Shown: piece by piece, positions 13,401-24,515 of the stretch
Layout: every line of letters begins with the position of its first letter
Position numbering within the stretch: the first letter of the stretch is position 1
Assembly (NCBI RefSeq): GCF_026230105.1
Contig: NC_079483.1
Coordinates: 13,819,312 to 13,883,311 of the forward strand
Length of the DNA stretch: 64,000 nt
Reading direction: 5' to 3'
Origin: Diorhabda sublineata
Taxonomy: Eukaryota; Arthropoda; Insecta; Coleoptera; Chrysomelidae
Notes under the pieces: generated by a model
The model's input: the letters and a program-made list of their open reading frames with translations, nothing else
The model's database searches: none
What the model was told of the DNA's origin: nothing
Position numbers and translations under genes: made by a program

Positions 13401-16400
13401 GTTTTCAAATGCTTATGTTTCTAAATCGTCTTGATTTTACGATTTTAGGCCCATTCTAATTTCAAATTAGTTTTTATAGACAGATAAAAATTCTACGAAT
13501 CGACCTGTTGTGCTCTTCATCAAAATATTTCTATCTGCGTTTAAAGAATTTAAAAAAAAACTATTTTAAATCAGAAGTGACCTAAAATCATGAAAACAAT
13601 ACGATTTAGAAACATATACAGGTATTAAAAATAAATTTTTAACATCTTTAGATTGCAAAAGTTATGGATTGTTAACCATTAGGCATGAGTCGCCCCTGGC
13701 CTTCAGATAGTAGTGTAGAATTATTTATTCCATCAAACACACTACATGGACATACGTAATCACTCATAAAAAATTCTTAATGTTCGAATGTATAATTTAG
13801 AAAATATATTTAATTATAAGTTCTTATTTTGCAACTTTAAAGGCCTATAACTCAGAAAAGAGAAAATTTTTCCCAAGTCACGGCTTTATTTTAAGGTCGT
13901 CTACTAATTCCCGATTTTTTTTTTCATCATATATCATATACCCTATAGATATATAAATGATGTATTGGGTTTCCCATCGGTTCTTGAAATTGTTAGTTAG
14001 TCAACATCCTGAAAAGGCCTCTAGGCATAAAATTGTTAAATGCTACCAGAGCTTCACGGCCCTGATTATTGTTGTTATATAGAAAGGTCGTTTGAATTGA
14101 TTGTGTATAGCTTAATTCATCCATAAGTAAAGGTCGTACCACCATTTCACGGTAAAAGTAGTAAATACTGACTGATTAATTATATTGTTATGTAACAGTT
14201 TCATAGGTTTAACACCTTTTACACGGTACTTTGCGACATAAAAAAGTATCAAAGTGCATTTAGAATATTTTCTTGAGAAAGACGTAAGTAAAGAGAATAA
14301 CTGAGACTAACAGATATTCTTTAAGTAGAATAGGTTAATTCACCGGTAGACATAATTAAGTTATTAAACATAAGATATATTCTACAGACGTTAAGTTTCG
14401 ATATAAACAATTAAAAAGGTCAAACTTGACATCCTTATCGTGAAGTGAGTCGAAAAAGCTTAATGTTAGCTTCAAGAAATGTTATGAAGAGGATGGTAGC
14501 ATAAATTCGTGACTAGAGAATATCTAGATAAACTTGACACAAGTCAATTATCACTTCGGATACATGTCACCATTGTCAATATTACAGGTAATTTATGAGA
14601 AGATTAGGGCGATTTCAAGCGAGTTCAAGCGTGATTTTTCTTTTCTTCTACCTTCGCTTTTTTTTTCTAGGTCCTCAAGCTGATCTTCTTTTCACCTCTT
14701 ACTCTGTATTTTGTATGCCACGCGTTCCATATATTATCATAATTGTTTATATGGTGTTGGTTTTTCTACTTCAGTTACATCTTTCGCTGCTCAAAACTTG
14801 TTTTCACTAACTTACAGCCAGAATAATCCTTTCCAAATAGGTCTTCCTCTTAGTTGTTCTATTTGTTTCTTATTAATATGAATTTTGGATCATACGTTGG
14901 TACTGAAAATATTTAGAGTTTTGAACGTATTGGGATATTTTTACCTCGGATTGAGTTTGCCAAATGTTCCAACATTACAGTTTTAGATATAGAGACGAGT
15001 TTGGCACGAATCGAACAGTGGCGAAAATTTCATTTTATACTATTGTTTGAGTGTTATTAGAAATGGTTTGGAGGGTTACTGACAACTCTGAGCTTATGGG
15101 GGTTGGGGAGTTGAATATGAAATCGCACAAGTGACATGACAGCTATCACTCACTCACTAACTAACGCACTTGGTAGTTCACGAATATTTTTTCACAATTT
15201 TTGAATGTTTTATGGATTATTAATTCATTTTTATCTATATGTGTACATACAGAGTATTAAAATGGGTCATTCCTATAACAAAATTTCTTCAGCCCACACC
15301 TTTCTGAAATATCACCCACAAAATGTGGTGACTGAAATCAAGTTTTTATTTTTTTTTTTTTTCAGTAATGCTAGAAACTGTAATTTCCGTGCACTCGCAA
15401 AGAACTAATTACGGATATTTTTTCTTCTTAAATTTTTTTTCCAAAACCAATATTTGCAGAAAAATAAAATAAACACCATAGCTTTTATTTTTTTATTTTT
15501 CGATAAATTGAGTGTTAAATTGTGAAGGTGTTAAAAGTAATACGACGAAGAACACGAAGAAGACGAACAACTATCAGATCCTGAATTTAGATGCTTAGCT
15601 ATTCAAAAAGCAAAAATTGCATTGAAAAAAATAATTATCCGGAAATAATGATAAATAACATTTTAAGAAAAGAATAAACAGATACTACAATCAATTAAAA
15701 ATCAAAACAGAAACGAAACATCAAAACATTAAACATGTTTCCTTGCCATATGTACAAGGACTTTCCCAACAATTATCGAATTATTTCAATAAATATATTA
15801 GTAAAAGTGTAAAGGACATAATACATTATACAAAATATATAAATCAAAATCAACATCTCAGTATTTAGAAAATAGACTAAGAAGTCATCAATACAATAAA
15901 AAATGAACTTCATTAACCAACCATGAAATATCAAAAAAAAACATAAATTCAATTATAAAGATTCAAAAATTCTTGAAACGGAATCTAATACACGAAAAAG
16001 GGAATTTTTAGAATTGGCTCATATTCGTAAGAACGAAAAAGCTATAAATGATAAAATTATGTATCGTAAACCCTTCTTCTATTTTCTATTCCACTACTAA
16101 ATAATTGTATGATCTCGTAATCCAAACATTACTTTTTACATTTATTCTTTTGTTGACTTTATTTATTCCGGTTTTGTTTATATCTTTGTTTGTTTCCTTC
16201 AGACCGTTCTCTTTTCTATTGCTTCTATAAAAGTTTGTTGCTACTCATCATTCCATTCACTGGCTGTTTTCTTTAATTTACTTTGTACTTGTAGCTCATT
16301 TTTTGTGAGATCCGTTTTAATATAAACTTTTCATCATGTTTCTTAAATTACTTTTGTTTTTCTGTATCTTTACCATTAGAATATTCAATTACACACACCT

Positions 16401-19400
16401 CATCCTACTTTAACTTCTCTTTTAATAAAACTTTCCATAGCACACCCATTTGTGGACTAAGTATTACTAGATTCCTTTTTATTTTTTCTTCTTTTATGGT
16501 TTCTATTTTATTTTACAAAAACAAAATTTTCCTTTTTTTGTTTCGACATACTCGAGTTTTTAAGTTTCTCCATTTTTCCTCTTTTTTTCCTTTTATTTGC
16601 TCTACTTTTACAAGGCGTTCTTTTCACCTTTTTCTTTTTTCAAACTCTTGGTTTCATTCTTCTCTTTTCTTAATTTATTCATATACATAATGAGAACAGT
16701 TTATAGTATATGGAGACTTTATTTAAAAATAAAAGGAATAAGCTAAAAGCAATTTCCGAAAATAAAAAATAACCTCAATAACCCTCAATGAAAAAAATAC
16801 ACAAAACGGTTCCAAATCTCGATGAAAATACATTGGACCATTAACCAAATTTTGGCTATAGAGTTGGGGCAACTGTCAATTCTGAATGGTACACCAGCAT
16901 TTGTTTGCCACAAGTGATTGAAAAAATCGAATTTATGGGTGATCCGCCGTACAGTCCTTGTTTGGCAGCCAATGATTTCCTCTATTTCCGCAAATCAATA
17001 ATAGATTGCGAGGTCAACGTTTTTCTACACCTGGGTTGATGCGTTCAAATCACATGTTTTGGAGATACCTCAATCGGTATGGAAAAACGCTTCAACAATT
17101 GGTTCAAATGTATGCAAGTGGAAGATATATTGAAGAACAATAAAGCCATATCCAATTATAAATATTTATATAATAATAATTAAATACTGCTTATGAAAAC
17201 TAATAAATAAAAGCAACCGGTTTTATTAACAGTCTGATAACAAGGCAACTAAATAAATTTAAATAAATTCATTGTCTTCTGAAAGGAATTCACAATTGCA
17301 CATACAAATTTCACGATTTCACATAACAATGTACCGGTACAGATTGAGTTGATGGAATCTATTGTTTATTCAGTTATTTTAATTGACCGAAATTGATTAA
17401 TTAAAGTAACCACAATATGCAACGAATTGATTTGATTTCCTGACCCCACTAAGAAAATTCCATAAATTTAAATTTTTGAGCTTATTACCTTACATCATTT
17501 TTATTTTAATTAAAGGCTTCCAAATTTTTCTCAATCGGTATTATTGTCAGTGTATTGAAGATTCTTTTCGTTTCCCAGTTCTAAGAATTTAAAGATATCA
17601 ATTCGTGAAGAAAATACATTCCATCAATGATAAAATTCTCATAAATAATTACATATATTATATATAAACATTTAATACATACATTCTCATTATTATTATT
17701 ATTATTATTATTAGTAGTAGTAGTAGTAGTAGTAGATACTTCTGATTCTTATTGAGACTGTAATCTCTTTCATCAATCCTTTCGATATATATTCCTGTTC
17801 CCACATGTTATGTACCAACCACTTGTAGATTCTATTGGAGGCTTTGTTTCTTTTCGCTTTTACAATTCCGAAATAATTTAATCACTCCATGCTATTCTGT
17901 AATCTTTTCTCTTGATCATACTATTTTCCTATACTCATATTCTTCTAAACTATTTGGTGTTCCCATTTTTTTTACTGTGATGAAGTTTCTCCATCCATAT
18001 ATAATTCAGTCTAATGGGTGATCAATTTCTCCTTACCTATTATTATTTATTACTTATTCTTTTTATTTCGTTAGTCAACGACTCCATCCATTCATTTTTC
18101 TTTTTCATAAATATTCAATCTGTCCCTGTCCTTATCCAGTTTGATAAAGCTGCTTTCTTATTGTATATATTGTGTTATATGCTGCTACATTATTTGTTTT
18201 TGTTCTATATCTATACACAGTTATCCATCTTCTTCCATTTGAATTAAAAATTTCTTCTGGATAACTTAAATATTTCTTCCTTTCTTCTTGAAATGCATCT
18301 ACTTTTACCCCTTCCACTTCACAATCTTTCTCTTCTTATATTTTTTCATCTTAAATGCAGCTAAATAATAGTCATAGTAATTGTTGACGCTTTTATAATT
18401 CCTATGTTCGTTAATTTGAATATTTTTTTCTGCATATTATCACTTACATTTCACAATCTTTTTCTTCTCTTATTTCTATATATCAGTGAGCTAAGTGAAG
18501 GTCAGTGTACTGGTAGATGCTTTAATATTTCTTTAATCGATAGGTTCATTCATTGGAGTAAATAAAAATAGTTTTTTCTTTCATTAACAGTAAAAACTTC
18601 TTCTACCTTTAATAATCTCTTTGTTTATAGTATTATCATTTCTGGTATTGGTAATAAATTTGTTTTTTGCTTGAGAAAATAGCCAAATATATATTTTATA
18701 CCTCCATGTTAATAATAATTATTATTATTATATATTATATTATATATAATAATAATATTATTATATATAATAATATTATTCTTATAATAATATCCCATGT
18801 CAATTGTGAAGAAACTGACACTTACGAAATTAATTGCATTTTTGATTTACTTAAACAATACAGAAGATTTAATAATATCTGATCTTATTAGAACAGTATG
18901 AGTAACTATTTTTAATAAAAATATTGAATATTTTGATATTATTTGTAAGTATCTGAAAATACATTATCAAAAACTCGTGAATATTCAAATTTGAATCAGA
19001 TATTAGTCTGGTTTATTTTCCTCAATAGGATTAAACTATGGAGTAGATATCATAAATCATTTTATTATCCCACAGAAATTGTGGAAAATTCTTTTTGTAG
19101 CTATTATAATAAATTATCTCTACTTACTCGAAGTTTGCACTGCATCTCCCTCTTTACAATGTTAACATTACTCAATTTTATACATTTCTATCAAGAGTTA
19201 TGTGGTTATTACAATAGTTGAAAAAAATTTTCTAATCCATATTATAAATGGAAAAATGTATATGATAAATCTAGTTTATCAATACCACGTGCATGTTTGT
19301 GTGGTTAATTGTTTCTAAAAGCAATTAGTAGTTTTGTTTTTTGTTTTGGCTGTTAATGTCTTCAATTGTACTTTACATAGCTCAAGTGGAAGAAATGAAC

Positions 19401-22400
19401 GCTGAAAATTATCGTATAAGAGAAATGGATAGTGAATACTTCAAATCGCACCATTTTTAATGATTTTTGGGTCGCCACCATAATGTACAAGGCCATCGTT
19501 GTAAGAAGTTTCGATCCAAAGCCTCGGGAGTTATCACACAAGCACCATATTTATCTGATATATATTGAGCAAATAATAACGGTATATTCAGCAGTGGCTA
19601 ATTATTTAAAACTAATGTTCTTGATGTCCCTCCATTTGCCACCCACCCAATATAGTTGTATGTGTTAATGTGGATAAAAATATTATTTCTTTGTTTTAAA
19701 GCTACACAAAATCGAAATCAAAAACTACTTAAATACTCAATACAACCAACAAATATGATATTGACTTATTTAGCGAAGAATGATCGTTAGAAGACTCAGA
19801 AAAATGTCAAAGTCGACTAACAATCCCTTGGGTTAGTTATCACTAGTCAACAATTAATCCTATACAACTTCCATTCGTCTATCCCAGTGATGGGGAAACT
19901 ACGGCCCGTGGGCTAATTCAAAAGTTGTTCAATATGAAAAGAAACCTACGATTTCCAATATGAGGTAATTATATTAACAGTTGCTGAGCTACATCACTGA
20001 TTTATAGATTCATAAGGGCTCTTTCTTTGGTTCGGTTCTCATAGATGAGACATTTTCTGCGACTTTCTGATCCTGAAAGTTTTGTTATCTTTGGAATCCT
20101 TATTCCTACTTTCTTGTGTCTTTTACAACAATACTCCGCCCTATTTCAGCATTATGCAACAAAATTTTATGCAACGTGGATATACCATATACTTTCCAAT
20201 GGCCATGTATGCTTTTTATTTTGAGGAGAGTCTGATATGTTGAAAACATATTAATTTTCATCCACTTGCCCAGTCCCGAATAACTTTATTTTTTTTATTA
20301 AAATGGGGCATAAAATCTCTTGCTTACAATTGTCAGTATTGAAGAAATGTTTTCCTCGTCAAGTTCAGGATGATTTTGCCGAATAAAACTTCAACGTACC
20401 ACTCCACAAGAACTCACACCAAACTCAAACTCATGACTAGACAACATTAGCAACAAAGTTGTGGAAGAAACAAAAGCGTACATCAATCCTTTCCTTTCTT
20501 TGCAGTATCATGATCAGATAGGCAGATAAAGGCAGATGATTTTTGTGTTATGCTTTACTTTCACACGTCTAGTTTGACAAGTGACCTTCCACATCTAGAA
20601 AAAAACCGGATTTGTAACTTATAATGTTGTAAAGCGCTCTATTTTTTTGTTGCCCGATTTGGCTAATGTTAATTTGTTATTTTTTTTCTCCCTCTTTCAC
20701 AATTATATATCACTCATTTAGAGTAGTTAGTGGGTAATTTTGTCAAGTTTCCATTATTCCAATGCGCGTTAATTATTGGGAATAACTTCGAAACAGGGAG
20801 AAGAATTGTGCTGTTCCTATATCTAGTAACTTATAAGAAAAACATAGTAGATAATCGAAATCAGTGCTTTCCAAAATCGAATTTTTTCCGCTCTGGCATC
20901 ACTGTGCGGCGTTAATTCCTAACGCACACGAATGAATATAATTCTCTCCTTTTGTATTGTTTGGCAATTTCAAAACTAAAATAAGTAGGTAAATACCTAA
21001 TATATATTTTATCTATTGCTTCTAGCGCCAAATATCGCTGAAAAAGCTCAAAATACTATTTCAAATTTGTTAGCGTGAATATTTCAAAATATAATCGGTT
21101 CATGAAATGGAGGTAAGAAAAAAAATTAATCATTAATTAAAAAGAGATTAACACAGTCAAATTATTTCCCTCCCGTGTGTTAAATGTCACTTTCCGCGCT
21201 CATTGTGTAATATACTTCTGTCGGCCACTTTGAATTTTAATGGTTAGAACTGTTTAATTGTACAGTAATTCCAGCAACACCTCACTTGTGTGATATGTAG
21301 TCCGAAGGACAAAATATTTGTTCAAAATTCAACAATTTACTGCTGTTCTTTAACGAATAAATGTTGGTTGTAACAGCAGCCTTACTTTCGATCATTAATA
21401 TTTATTTCAAACCTTTACTTTTCTTATATAACTAAACCGACAAATATTATATTTTCGCGAATAAACTAATAATTGAAAGTGAACAATATTTCATTGATAA
21501 AGCACTTGAACAATTGAACTTGAAAAATTAAATAATCCGATTCTTCACGACTTTGGCAATTAGAAAGGAGATTCATCAAGTATTATTGACTTATTTCGTG
21601 AATCAAGCTGCAACATTACTTCTTCCATCGCTTCCGTACGTTCAAAACGGCTGTGGCGAAGCGTGCGTTGATGATTAGCACGCAATATCTACTTAGTTCA
21701 CGAAATCAATTTAGCGTTATTTCCAACACGACCAAATAACTGCACATAATTATTGCTGCCAATTTTCCAAACGGAAATACTTTATGATTTTTTATACTAA
21801 AACAGATTTGTTGAATATTGATTATAATGGGATCCGGAGATTAGAGTTTAAAAATACACCTCCAGATATTATTCAAGAAACATTTGATGGTTGTCATAAT
21901 TTACTACCAAATACATTATGACATGAAATCGACAACTTTTTTGACTGAAGACTGCAAGTTAAGATAAAATAATATCCTAAAAAAAATGTAATTCAATACT
22001 TTAATGGCTCTGGCAATATGTTCTAAAAGTATTAAAAACGTGAATTCAACAATTTTTTAAGGATGCATCTGATGAAAAGTATTTGATTAGAAAAGGATGT
22101 TTATAAAATATTTATGGCAGATTGCATTTTTGGTTTTAATTTCAGACTATTTTAGCTTTTGGAATCAGACGAGCATGATAAACGTGATACTAAAACCAAA
22201 GTTCCTGGGAATTTCATAATCACAGAGAATTCTACCAAATTTACAAGAAGTATGCAAAACAGGGCTAGGTGGCTTAAAAACGGCAAGTCCACGAGAGAGG
22301 ACCAAATAGAGCCAGAATTAATCAAGTATGGTGGAACTGCACTAAAGATGAAAATATATCATTTAATAAGCAGTATATGGGAACAAGACACAATACCAGA

Positions 22401-24448
22401 AACGTGGAAAATCCAATATTGAATGCAAAAACTACAAAGGTATAGAACTACTAGAGAAAAATTTTGGCTAAGGCCATAGATAAAAGTTTGAGAGTAAATG
22501 GAGAAATTTTGTTCGGAGACTACCAATGGGGATTTAGATATGAAATTCACAAACCACATTTTCACTCTGAGGCAAACGCAAAGAATGGGATATGGATAAG
22601 ATCAAGATCCGCCAATTTACTCAGTTTTCATAGATTTCCAAAAAGCTTACGATACTGTGAACAGAAACCATTTGTTCAGCATTATGAACGATTTTGGTAT
22701 TCCAAAAAAGCTCATAAGTCTAACGGAAATGACACTCGAAAATACAAAAACGAAGGTAGAGGCAAATCAAAGAATATCAAAATGTTTCCAGACCAACACA
22801 GGACTAAAACAGGGAGATCCTTTATCCACTACGCAGTTCAATATAGTATTAGAATGGATAGTACGTGAAATCGGTTTTAACAGAACAGGACGCTAAAAAT
22901 AAGAACAACGCAACTACTGTCATACGCAGACGATGTAGTAATCCTTTAAACATAAGAAAATGAACTTAAGAAAACCTGCACAGCTTTCATAGAAATGGCA
23001 GAGACAGTGAATCTACGAATCAGCGAAGATAAATCGAAGTTCTTGATAATGACTACAAAGGAAAAGAGCAATGAAAAGGTTGTCAATACAACTGAACGAA
23101 GAAAAGGTAATGAGATTAGAACAAGTTCCAAGTTATGTATATCTTGGGGTGATTAGAAACGACGACGGTGACCAGGAAAATCTGCAAGCGAAGACGACGA
23201 TGAGATGATAATAAGATACCAAAAAATCTCCAGATATGCGAAGCTACATAAGAACAACAGTGAGCTACGGAGGAAGAGAAGTTAGATATGTGGAAAAGAA
23301 AAATACTTAGAAGGATGCTAAGCGGTAAAAAGGAGGAAGATTTATGCATTAGGAGAACAAATAATGAAATAAGGAATCTATTTGGAGAAGCAGAACTAAG
23401 CAAAATAACAAGATCCAAAAGAATAGAGTGATTGGGTCACATACAGAGAATGCAAAATATGAAGCAAAATTTTTTCAACTATTGAATTCGGAAACTAAAT
23501 ACAAACCACGGTTTTGCAAGATCATATCGATCAATCTATGGGTAATAAAATAAAACTATCAGAAATTGTAGTAAAATGCCACTAGAACCTGAATACAATA
23601 ATACTTACCTAATTACATTCCAAAATTGTTCAAATGGAAGTGGCAACTACAATTTCAATTGAATTATTAAAACGAGTTAACGTGATATTTATTATGTATT
23701 TTAATCCCGAACCTCGTATTGAACACCTAAAAAAACGCATCCATAGAAAGAGTATAGTGTTCGACACATGAGAAAATGACATACGTCGCCTCATTTGAAA
23801 CATATACGCTCGGGAAAAATATGTTATTTGTCTCAATCACATATATTATTCTTCGCAAGTTTTCTTGAAGAGAAAAATAGTAGGCTACAGGAAAAATTCC
23901 AAAATTATCCAATCAAAAGGAATAGAATTTATTAAACTCTGACAAAAAAAAAGAGTGTAATAATCAATAAAGCGCTAATTTTTGAGATTATATATATGAA
24001 TTTTCTCAAAAAATATTAATATCGCTATTGGTTAGTTCTAATGGACCTCAGATATTGAAATTTTAATTTTTAATGCAGATTATACGAAAAATATGATTTT
24101 TAACTCATGATAGAATCCGATTTCATATGTCGGATGATGTAAGCCCTCACTTTGGACAAACAATTTCACTATATTCTGTTTATAAAAAAAATCACAAAAC
24201 ATTATTATCCATTGTACTTCTTGTAAGGTTCGTATCTATCCTTGTATTTGCATGCTTCAGTTAGGAAATAATAAATATCTACACATAAAAGAAAATTTCG
24301 ATTTACCTTGATTAGTTGAAACTCCAAAATTATTATGGCCTTCGTATTGTTCCCCATTTTTTAAAGTTTGAATAACTACTGGATCTGAGCTCGAACATGT
24401 TAATGATAGAAAAAATAATAGAAAGCACCGTGTGAGGCACTTCTGCAT
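7498..24448 (-). CDS. Secreted His/Asn/Gly-rich protein, three exons, about 304 aa
   Basis: The exons are 24307-24448, 9762-10082 and 7498-7949. Each intron has GT-AG borders (donors AAG/GTAAAT and CAG/GTGAGA; acceptors TTCCAG and TTTAAG) and both junctions are phase 1, so the frame joins exactly through to TAG. Residues 1-20 form a hydrophobic signal peptide (Leu/Phe-rich, ending CSSS). The middle exon is Asn-rich and contains a His/Gly block at residues 113-143 with GFHNSYHKDE, SSFYDSGSDEGG. The last exon is rich in Asn, Tyr, Arg and His and ends RRRHGYY. No enzyme domain is visible. From memory, His-rich blocks like KGxHxxGFHxxYHKDE recur in insect secreted or cuticle-associated proteins; this is a resemblance, not a functional assignment. 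The ATG at 24448 is preferred over an in-frame ATG at 24472 because it leads directly into the signal peptide and the TATA box leaves little room for the upstream start. The first intron (14.2 kb) holds the defensin-like gene on the other strand. Confidence 0.82.
8345..8765 (-). mobile_element. Mariner-type transposase fragment (C-terminal half)
   Basis: The minus strand in shifting frames reads ITAWVPKGQTINQTYY, ILRERVVDF, NALSVKQYLASKRTPVFEYP, then SMEAVKQKTAELLKALTKDN and FKHCSE. This is the characteristic C-terminal portion of a mariner-superfamily (DD34D) transposase. The copy lacks the N-terminal DNA-binding half, has frameshifts and stops, and lies in the second intron of the secreted-protein gene. 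Confidence 0.8.
8766..9761. other. Rest of intron 2 of the secreted-protein gene
   Basis: AT-rich intronic sequence. A minus-strand 68-codon frame at 9496-9702 is hydrophobic but has no splice signals that would join it in frame, so it is not called as an exon. Confidence 0.4.
10083..10955. other. Intronic stretch without recognisable genes
   Basis: Start of the long first intron of the secreted-protein gene. It is AT-rich, with no supported coding segment on either strand. Confidence 0.4.
10956..11295 (+). mobile_element. Mariner transposase fragment (mauritiana/Mos1-like), with one premature stop
   Basis: The plus strand reads HVNLDIRKIAAKWI, LARVEEASRSICARF, then TMDETWVHFYDP, QQSMEWRHS and PRPKKFRVQKSAGKVLASVF. 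After a TAG at 11250-11252 (where the family usually has Trp, so a TGG to TAG change is likely) it continues DCHGVIMMIDF. MDETW carries the first catalytic Asp of the DD34D triad and the second lies in the DCHG..IDF region. Both ends are missing. The fragment ends about 350 bp upstream of the defensin-like gene, so it may border that gene's promoter. Confidence 0.88.
11563..11600 (+). promoter_or_regulatory. Core promoter of the defensin-like gene (TATA box plus initiator)
   Basis: An AATATATAA TATA element at about 11563-11571 is followed about 30 bp later by TTCAGT (11595-11600), a good match to the arthropod initiator TCAGT. This predicts a leader of about 44 nt before the ATG at 11642. 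Two weak NF-kB-like sites read on the minus strand, GGGAAAATCA (11321-11330) and GGGAAAT (11376-11382), lie 220-280 bp upstream of the TSS; they are suggestive only. Confidence 0.55.
11642..11866 (+). CDS. Defensin-like cysteine-rich secreted peptide (74 aa)
   Basis: An intact single-exon gene. Residues 1 to about 30 form a signal peptide with the hydrophobic core VLLLVCITFLVIVSF, ending near EVQA. The mature peptide of about 44 residues has six cysteines spaced C-x10-C-x3-C-x9-C-x7-C-x1-C. This is the pattern of the cysteine-stabilised alpha/beta fold, with GYRGGHCSNG before the final CMC, as in arthropod defensins, which permeabilise bacterial or fungal membranes after secretion into haemolymph. 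A TATA box and initiator lie upstream and an AATAAA at about 12004 downstream, so it looks expressed. It sits inside the 14-kb first intron of the secreted-protein gene on the opposite strand. The second ATG (codon 2) is an equally plausible start. The family call rests on the cysteine pattern; target organisms cannot be read from sequence, and a different cysteine-knot role is possible. Confidence 0.82.
   Translation: MMLKGRQSVLLLVCITFLVIVSFSHNEVQAEVNVGPCLIPSTIIPLNCPRFCQTSGYRGGHCSNGFFPVCMCEQ
12004..12010 (+). terminator. Polyadenylation signal of the defensin-like gene
   Basis: AATAAA lies about 140 bp after the stop codon, the first canonical signal downstream on the plus strand. Confidence 0.5.
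12345..12545 (+). mobile_element. Penelope-like element fragment (tail of GIY-YIG protein)
   Basis: The plus strand reads SKIFETESNIWKREFLEIVP, then HRNKNAINDKKYLNN. This matches the C-terminal tail of the Penelope-like copies at 6.3-7.2 kb (minus) and 15.7-16.1 kb (plus). Only about 40 codons survive. Confidence 0.62.
13335..13625. repeat. Tandemly duplicated end-repeat of a Penelope-like family
   Basis: Two similar blocks about 215 bp apart share 'CAGAAG(A/T)GACCTAAAA' and 'TTTAGAAACATAT' (13350-13395 and 13565-13610). The block between them contains, on the minus strand, a 'TTTTGATGAAGAG...AGGTCGA' unit also seen at 26.54 and, weakly, at 6.34 kb. I interpret this as a partial tandem of the terminal repeat of a Penelope-like element. 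Confidence 0.5.
13626..15685. other. Intronic sequence without supported genes
   Basis: Part of the 14-kb intron. Short plus-strand frames such as 14595-14810 and 15205-15408 are Phe/Leu-rich translations of T-rich DNA with no domain, so they are not called. Confidence 0.4.
15690..16115 (+). mobile_element. Penelope-like element remnant
   Basis: The plus strand in shifting frames reads YKDFPNNYRIISIN, QYLENRLRSHQYNKK, then TESNTRKREFLELAHIRKNE and KAINDK. It is the same family as the minus-strand copy at 6.3-7.2 kb, but the GIY-YIG core itself is mostly deleted. Several stops make it inactive. Confidence 0.72.
16190..16480 (-). mobile_element. Possible non-LTR retrotransposon linker fragment
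   Basis: The minus strand reads a charged, Lys/Glu-rich sequence (SKLKKTASEWNDE, then QQTFIEAIEKRT) resembling the linker between endonuclease and reverse transcriptase in RTE-like elements. No catalytic motif is present, so the call is tentative. Confidence 0.25.
16840..17165 (+). mobile_element. Mariner transposase C-terminal fragment
   Basis: The plus strand contains GQLSILNGTPAFVCHK, then frame-shifted CSPCLAANDF-like sequence and VDAFKSHVLEIPQSVWKN, ending with a TATCCAATTATAAATAT tail. The same tail closes the mariner copy at 25.3-26.3 kb, so both belong to one family. Non-functional. Confidence 0.7.
17690..17736. repeat. Compound microsatellite (ATT)n then (AGT)n
   Basis: About nine ATT units pass directly into about eight AGT units, which suggests one substitution spreading by slippage. 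Confidence 0.9.
18711..18790. repeat. Palindromic AT/AAT low-complexity tract
   Basis: About 80 bp made only of A and T, arranged as alternating AATAAT, TATATA and ATTATT blocks that can fold on themselves. Confidence 0.85.
19886..19935 (+). mobile_element. Possible hAT-type terminal inverted repeat
   Basis: The sequence CAGTGATGGGGAAACTACGG followed by CCCGTGGGCT resembles one class of hAT transposon ends (CAGTG...ACGGCCCGCGGGCC). No transposase or matching second end was found nearby, so only an end remnant is suggested. Confidence 0.35.
20640..21240. repeat. GC-rich hairpin motifs resembling the Crypton ends
   Basis: GTGCGGCGTTA...TAACGCACAC (about 20903-20929) and, in reverse orientation, GCGCGGAAAGTGACATTTAA then CACACGGG (about 21172-21203) resemble the GTGCGGGAAAGT-type hairpins bracketing the Crypton copy at 1.9-3.1 kb. 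No recombinase coding remains here. The rest of the interval is plain AT-rich sequence. Confidence 0.35.
22140..23485 (+). mobile_element. Non-LTR retrotransposon (RTE/CR1-like) reverse transcriptase, decayed
   Basis: Several frames on the plus strand together give a reverse-transcriptase domain: RWLKNGKSTREDQIEPELIK, SSIWEQDTIPETWK, then FIDFQKAYDTVNRNHLFSI (motif A with its Asp), LKQGDPLSTTQFNIVLEWI (motif B) and SYADDVVIL (YADD catalytic box, 22923-22934), followed by a YLGV-type thumb segment. Such enzymes copy the element RNA at a nicked chromosomal target. It has many stops and frameshifts, so it is dead, though the catalytic YADD is still intact. It lies in the long intron of the secreted-protein gene, antisense to it. 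Confidence 0.85.
23486..24306. other. Intron 1 sequence next to exon 1 of the secreted-protein gene
   Basis: No supported gene. Minus-strand frames near 23630-23912 show no domain and no in-frame splice connection. Confidence 0.4.
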
Positions 24449-24508
24449 TTTATTCAACGCAGGCAATTCCAAAACGAACTAAACCCAAACTAAAGTTATA
24501 TCTACACG

Positions 24509-24515
24509 TTTTATA
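24509..24515 (-). promoter_or_regulatory. TATA box of the secreted-protein gene
   Basis: On the minus strand TATAAAA lies about 61 bp upstream of the preferred start codon at 24448. A TTTAGTT sequence some 30 bp downstream is a plausible transcription start. This supports a short 5' leader and the choice of the downstream ATG. Confidence 0.5.

Larger units (their letters stand above)
17166..19880. other. Intronic AT-rich stretch with microsatellites
   Basis: No gene supported. It includes a compound (ATT)n(AGT)n microsatellite and an (AT/AAT)-rich palindromic block (separate entries), plus T-rich sequence whose short open frames have no domain. Confidence 0.4.

Noticed and set aside
17690..17736. 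Short repeated units as a CRISPR array
   Set aside because: Trinucleotide microsatellite without spacers, in a eukaryotic sequence.
18014..18247. 77-codon hydrophobic plus-strand frame
   Set aside because: Translation of T-rich DNA, with no domain, splice or promoter support.
22464..22868. 134-codon open frame as a host gene
   Set aside because: It is a frame-shifted reading of the non-LTR reverse transcriptase; the correct frames carry FIDFQKAYD and YADD.
24449..24472. Upstream in-frame ATG adding eight residues before the signal peptide
   Set aside because: It sits almost at the predicted transcription start, and the downstream ATG leads straight into the hydrophobic core.
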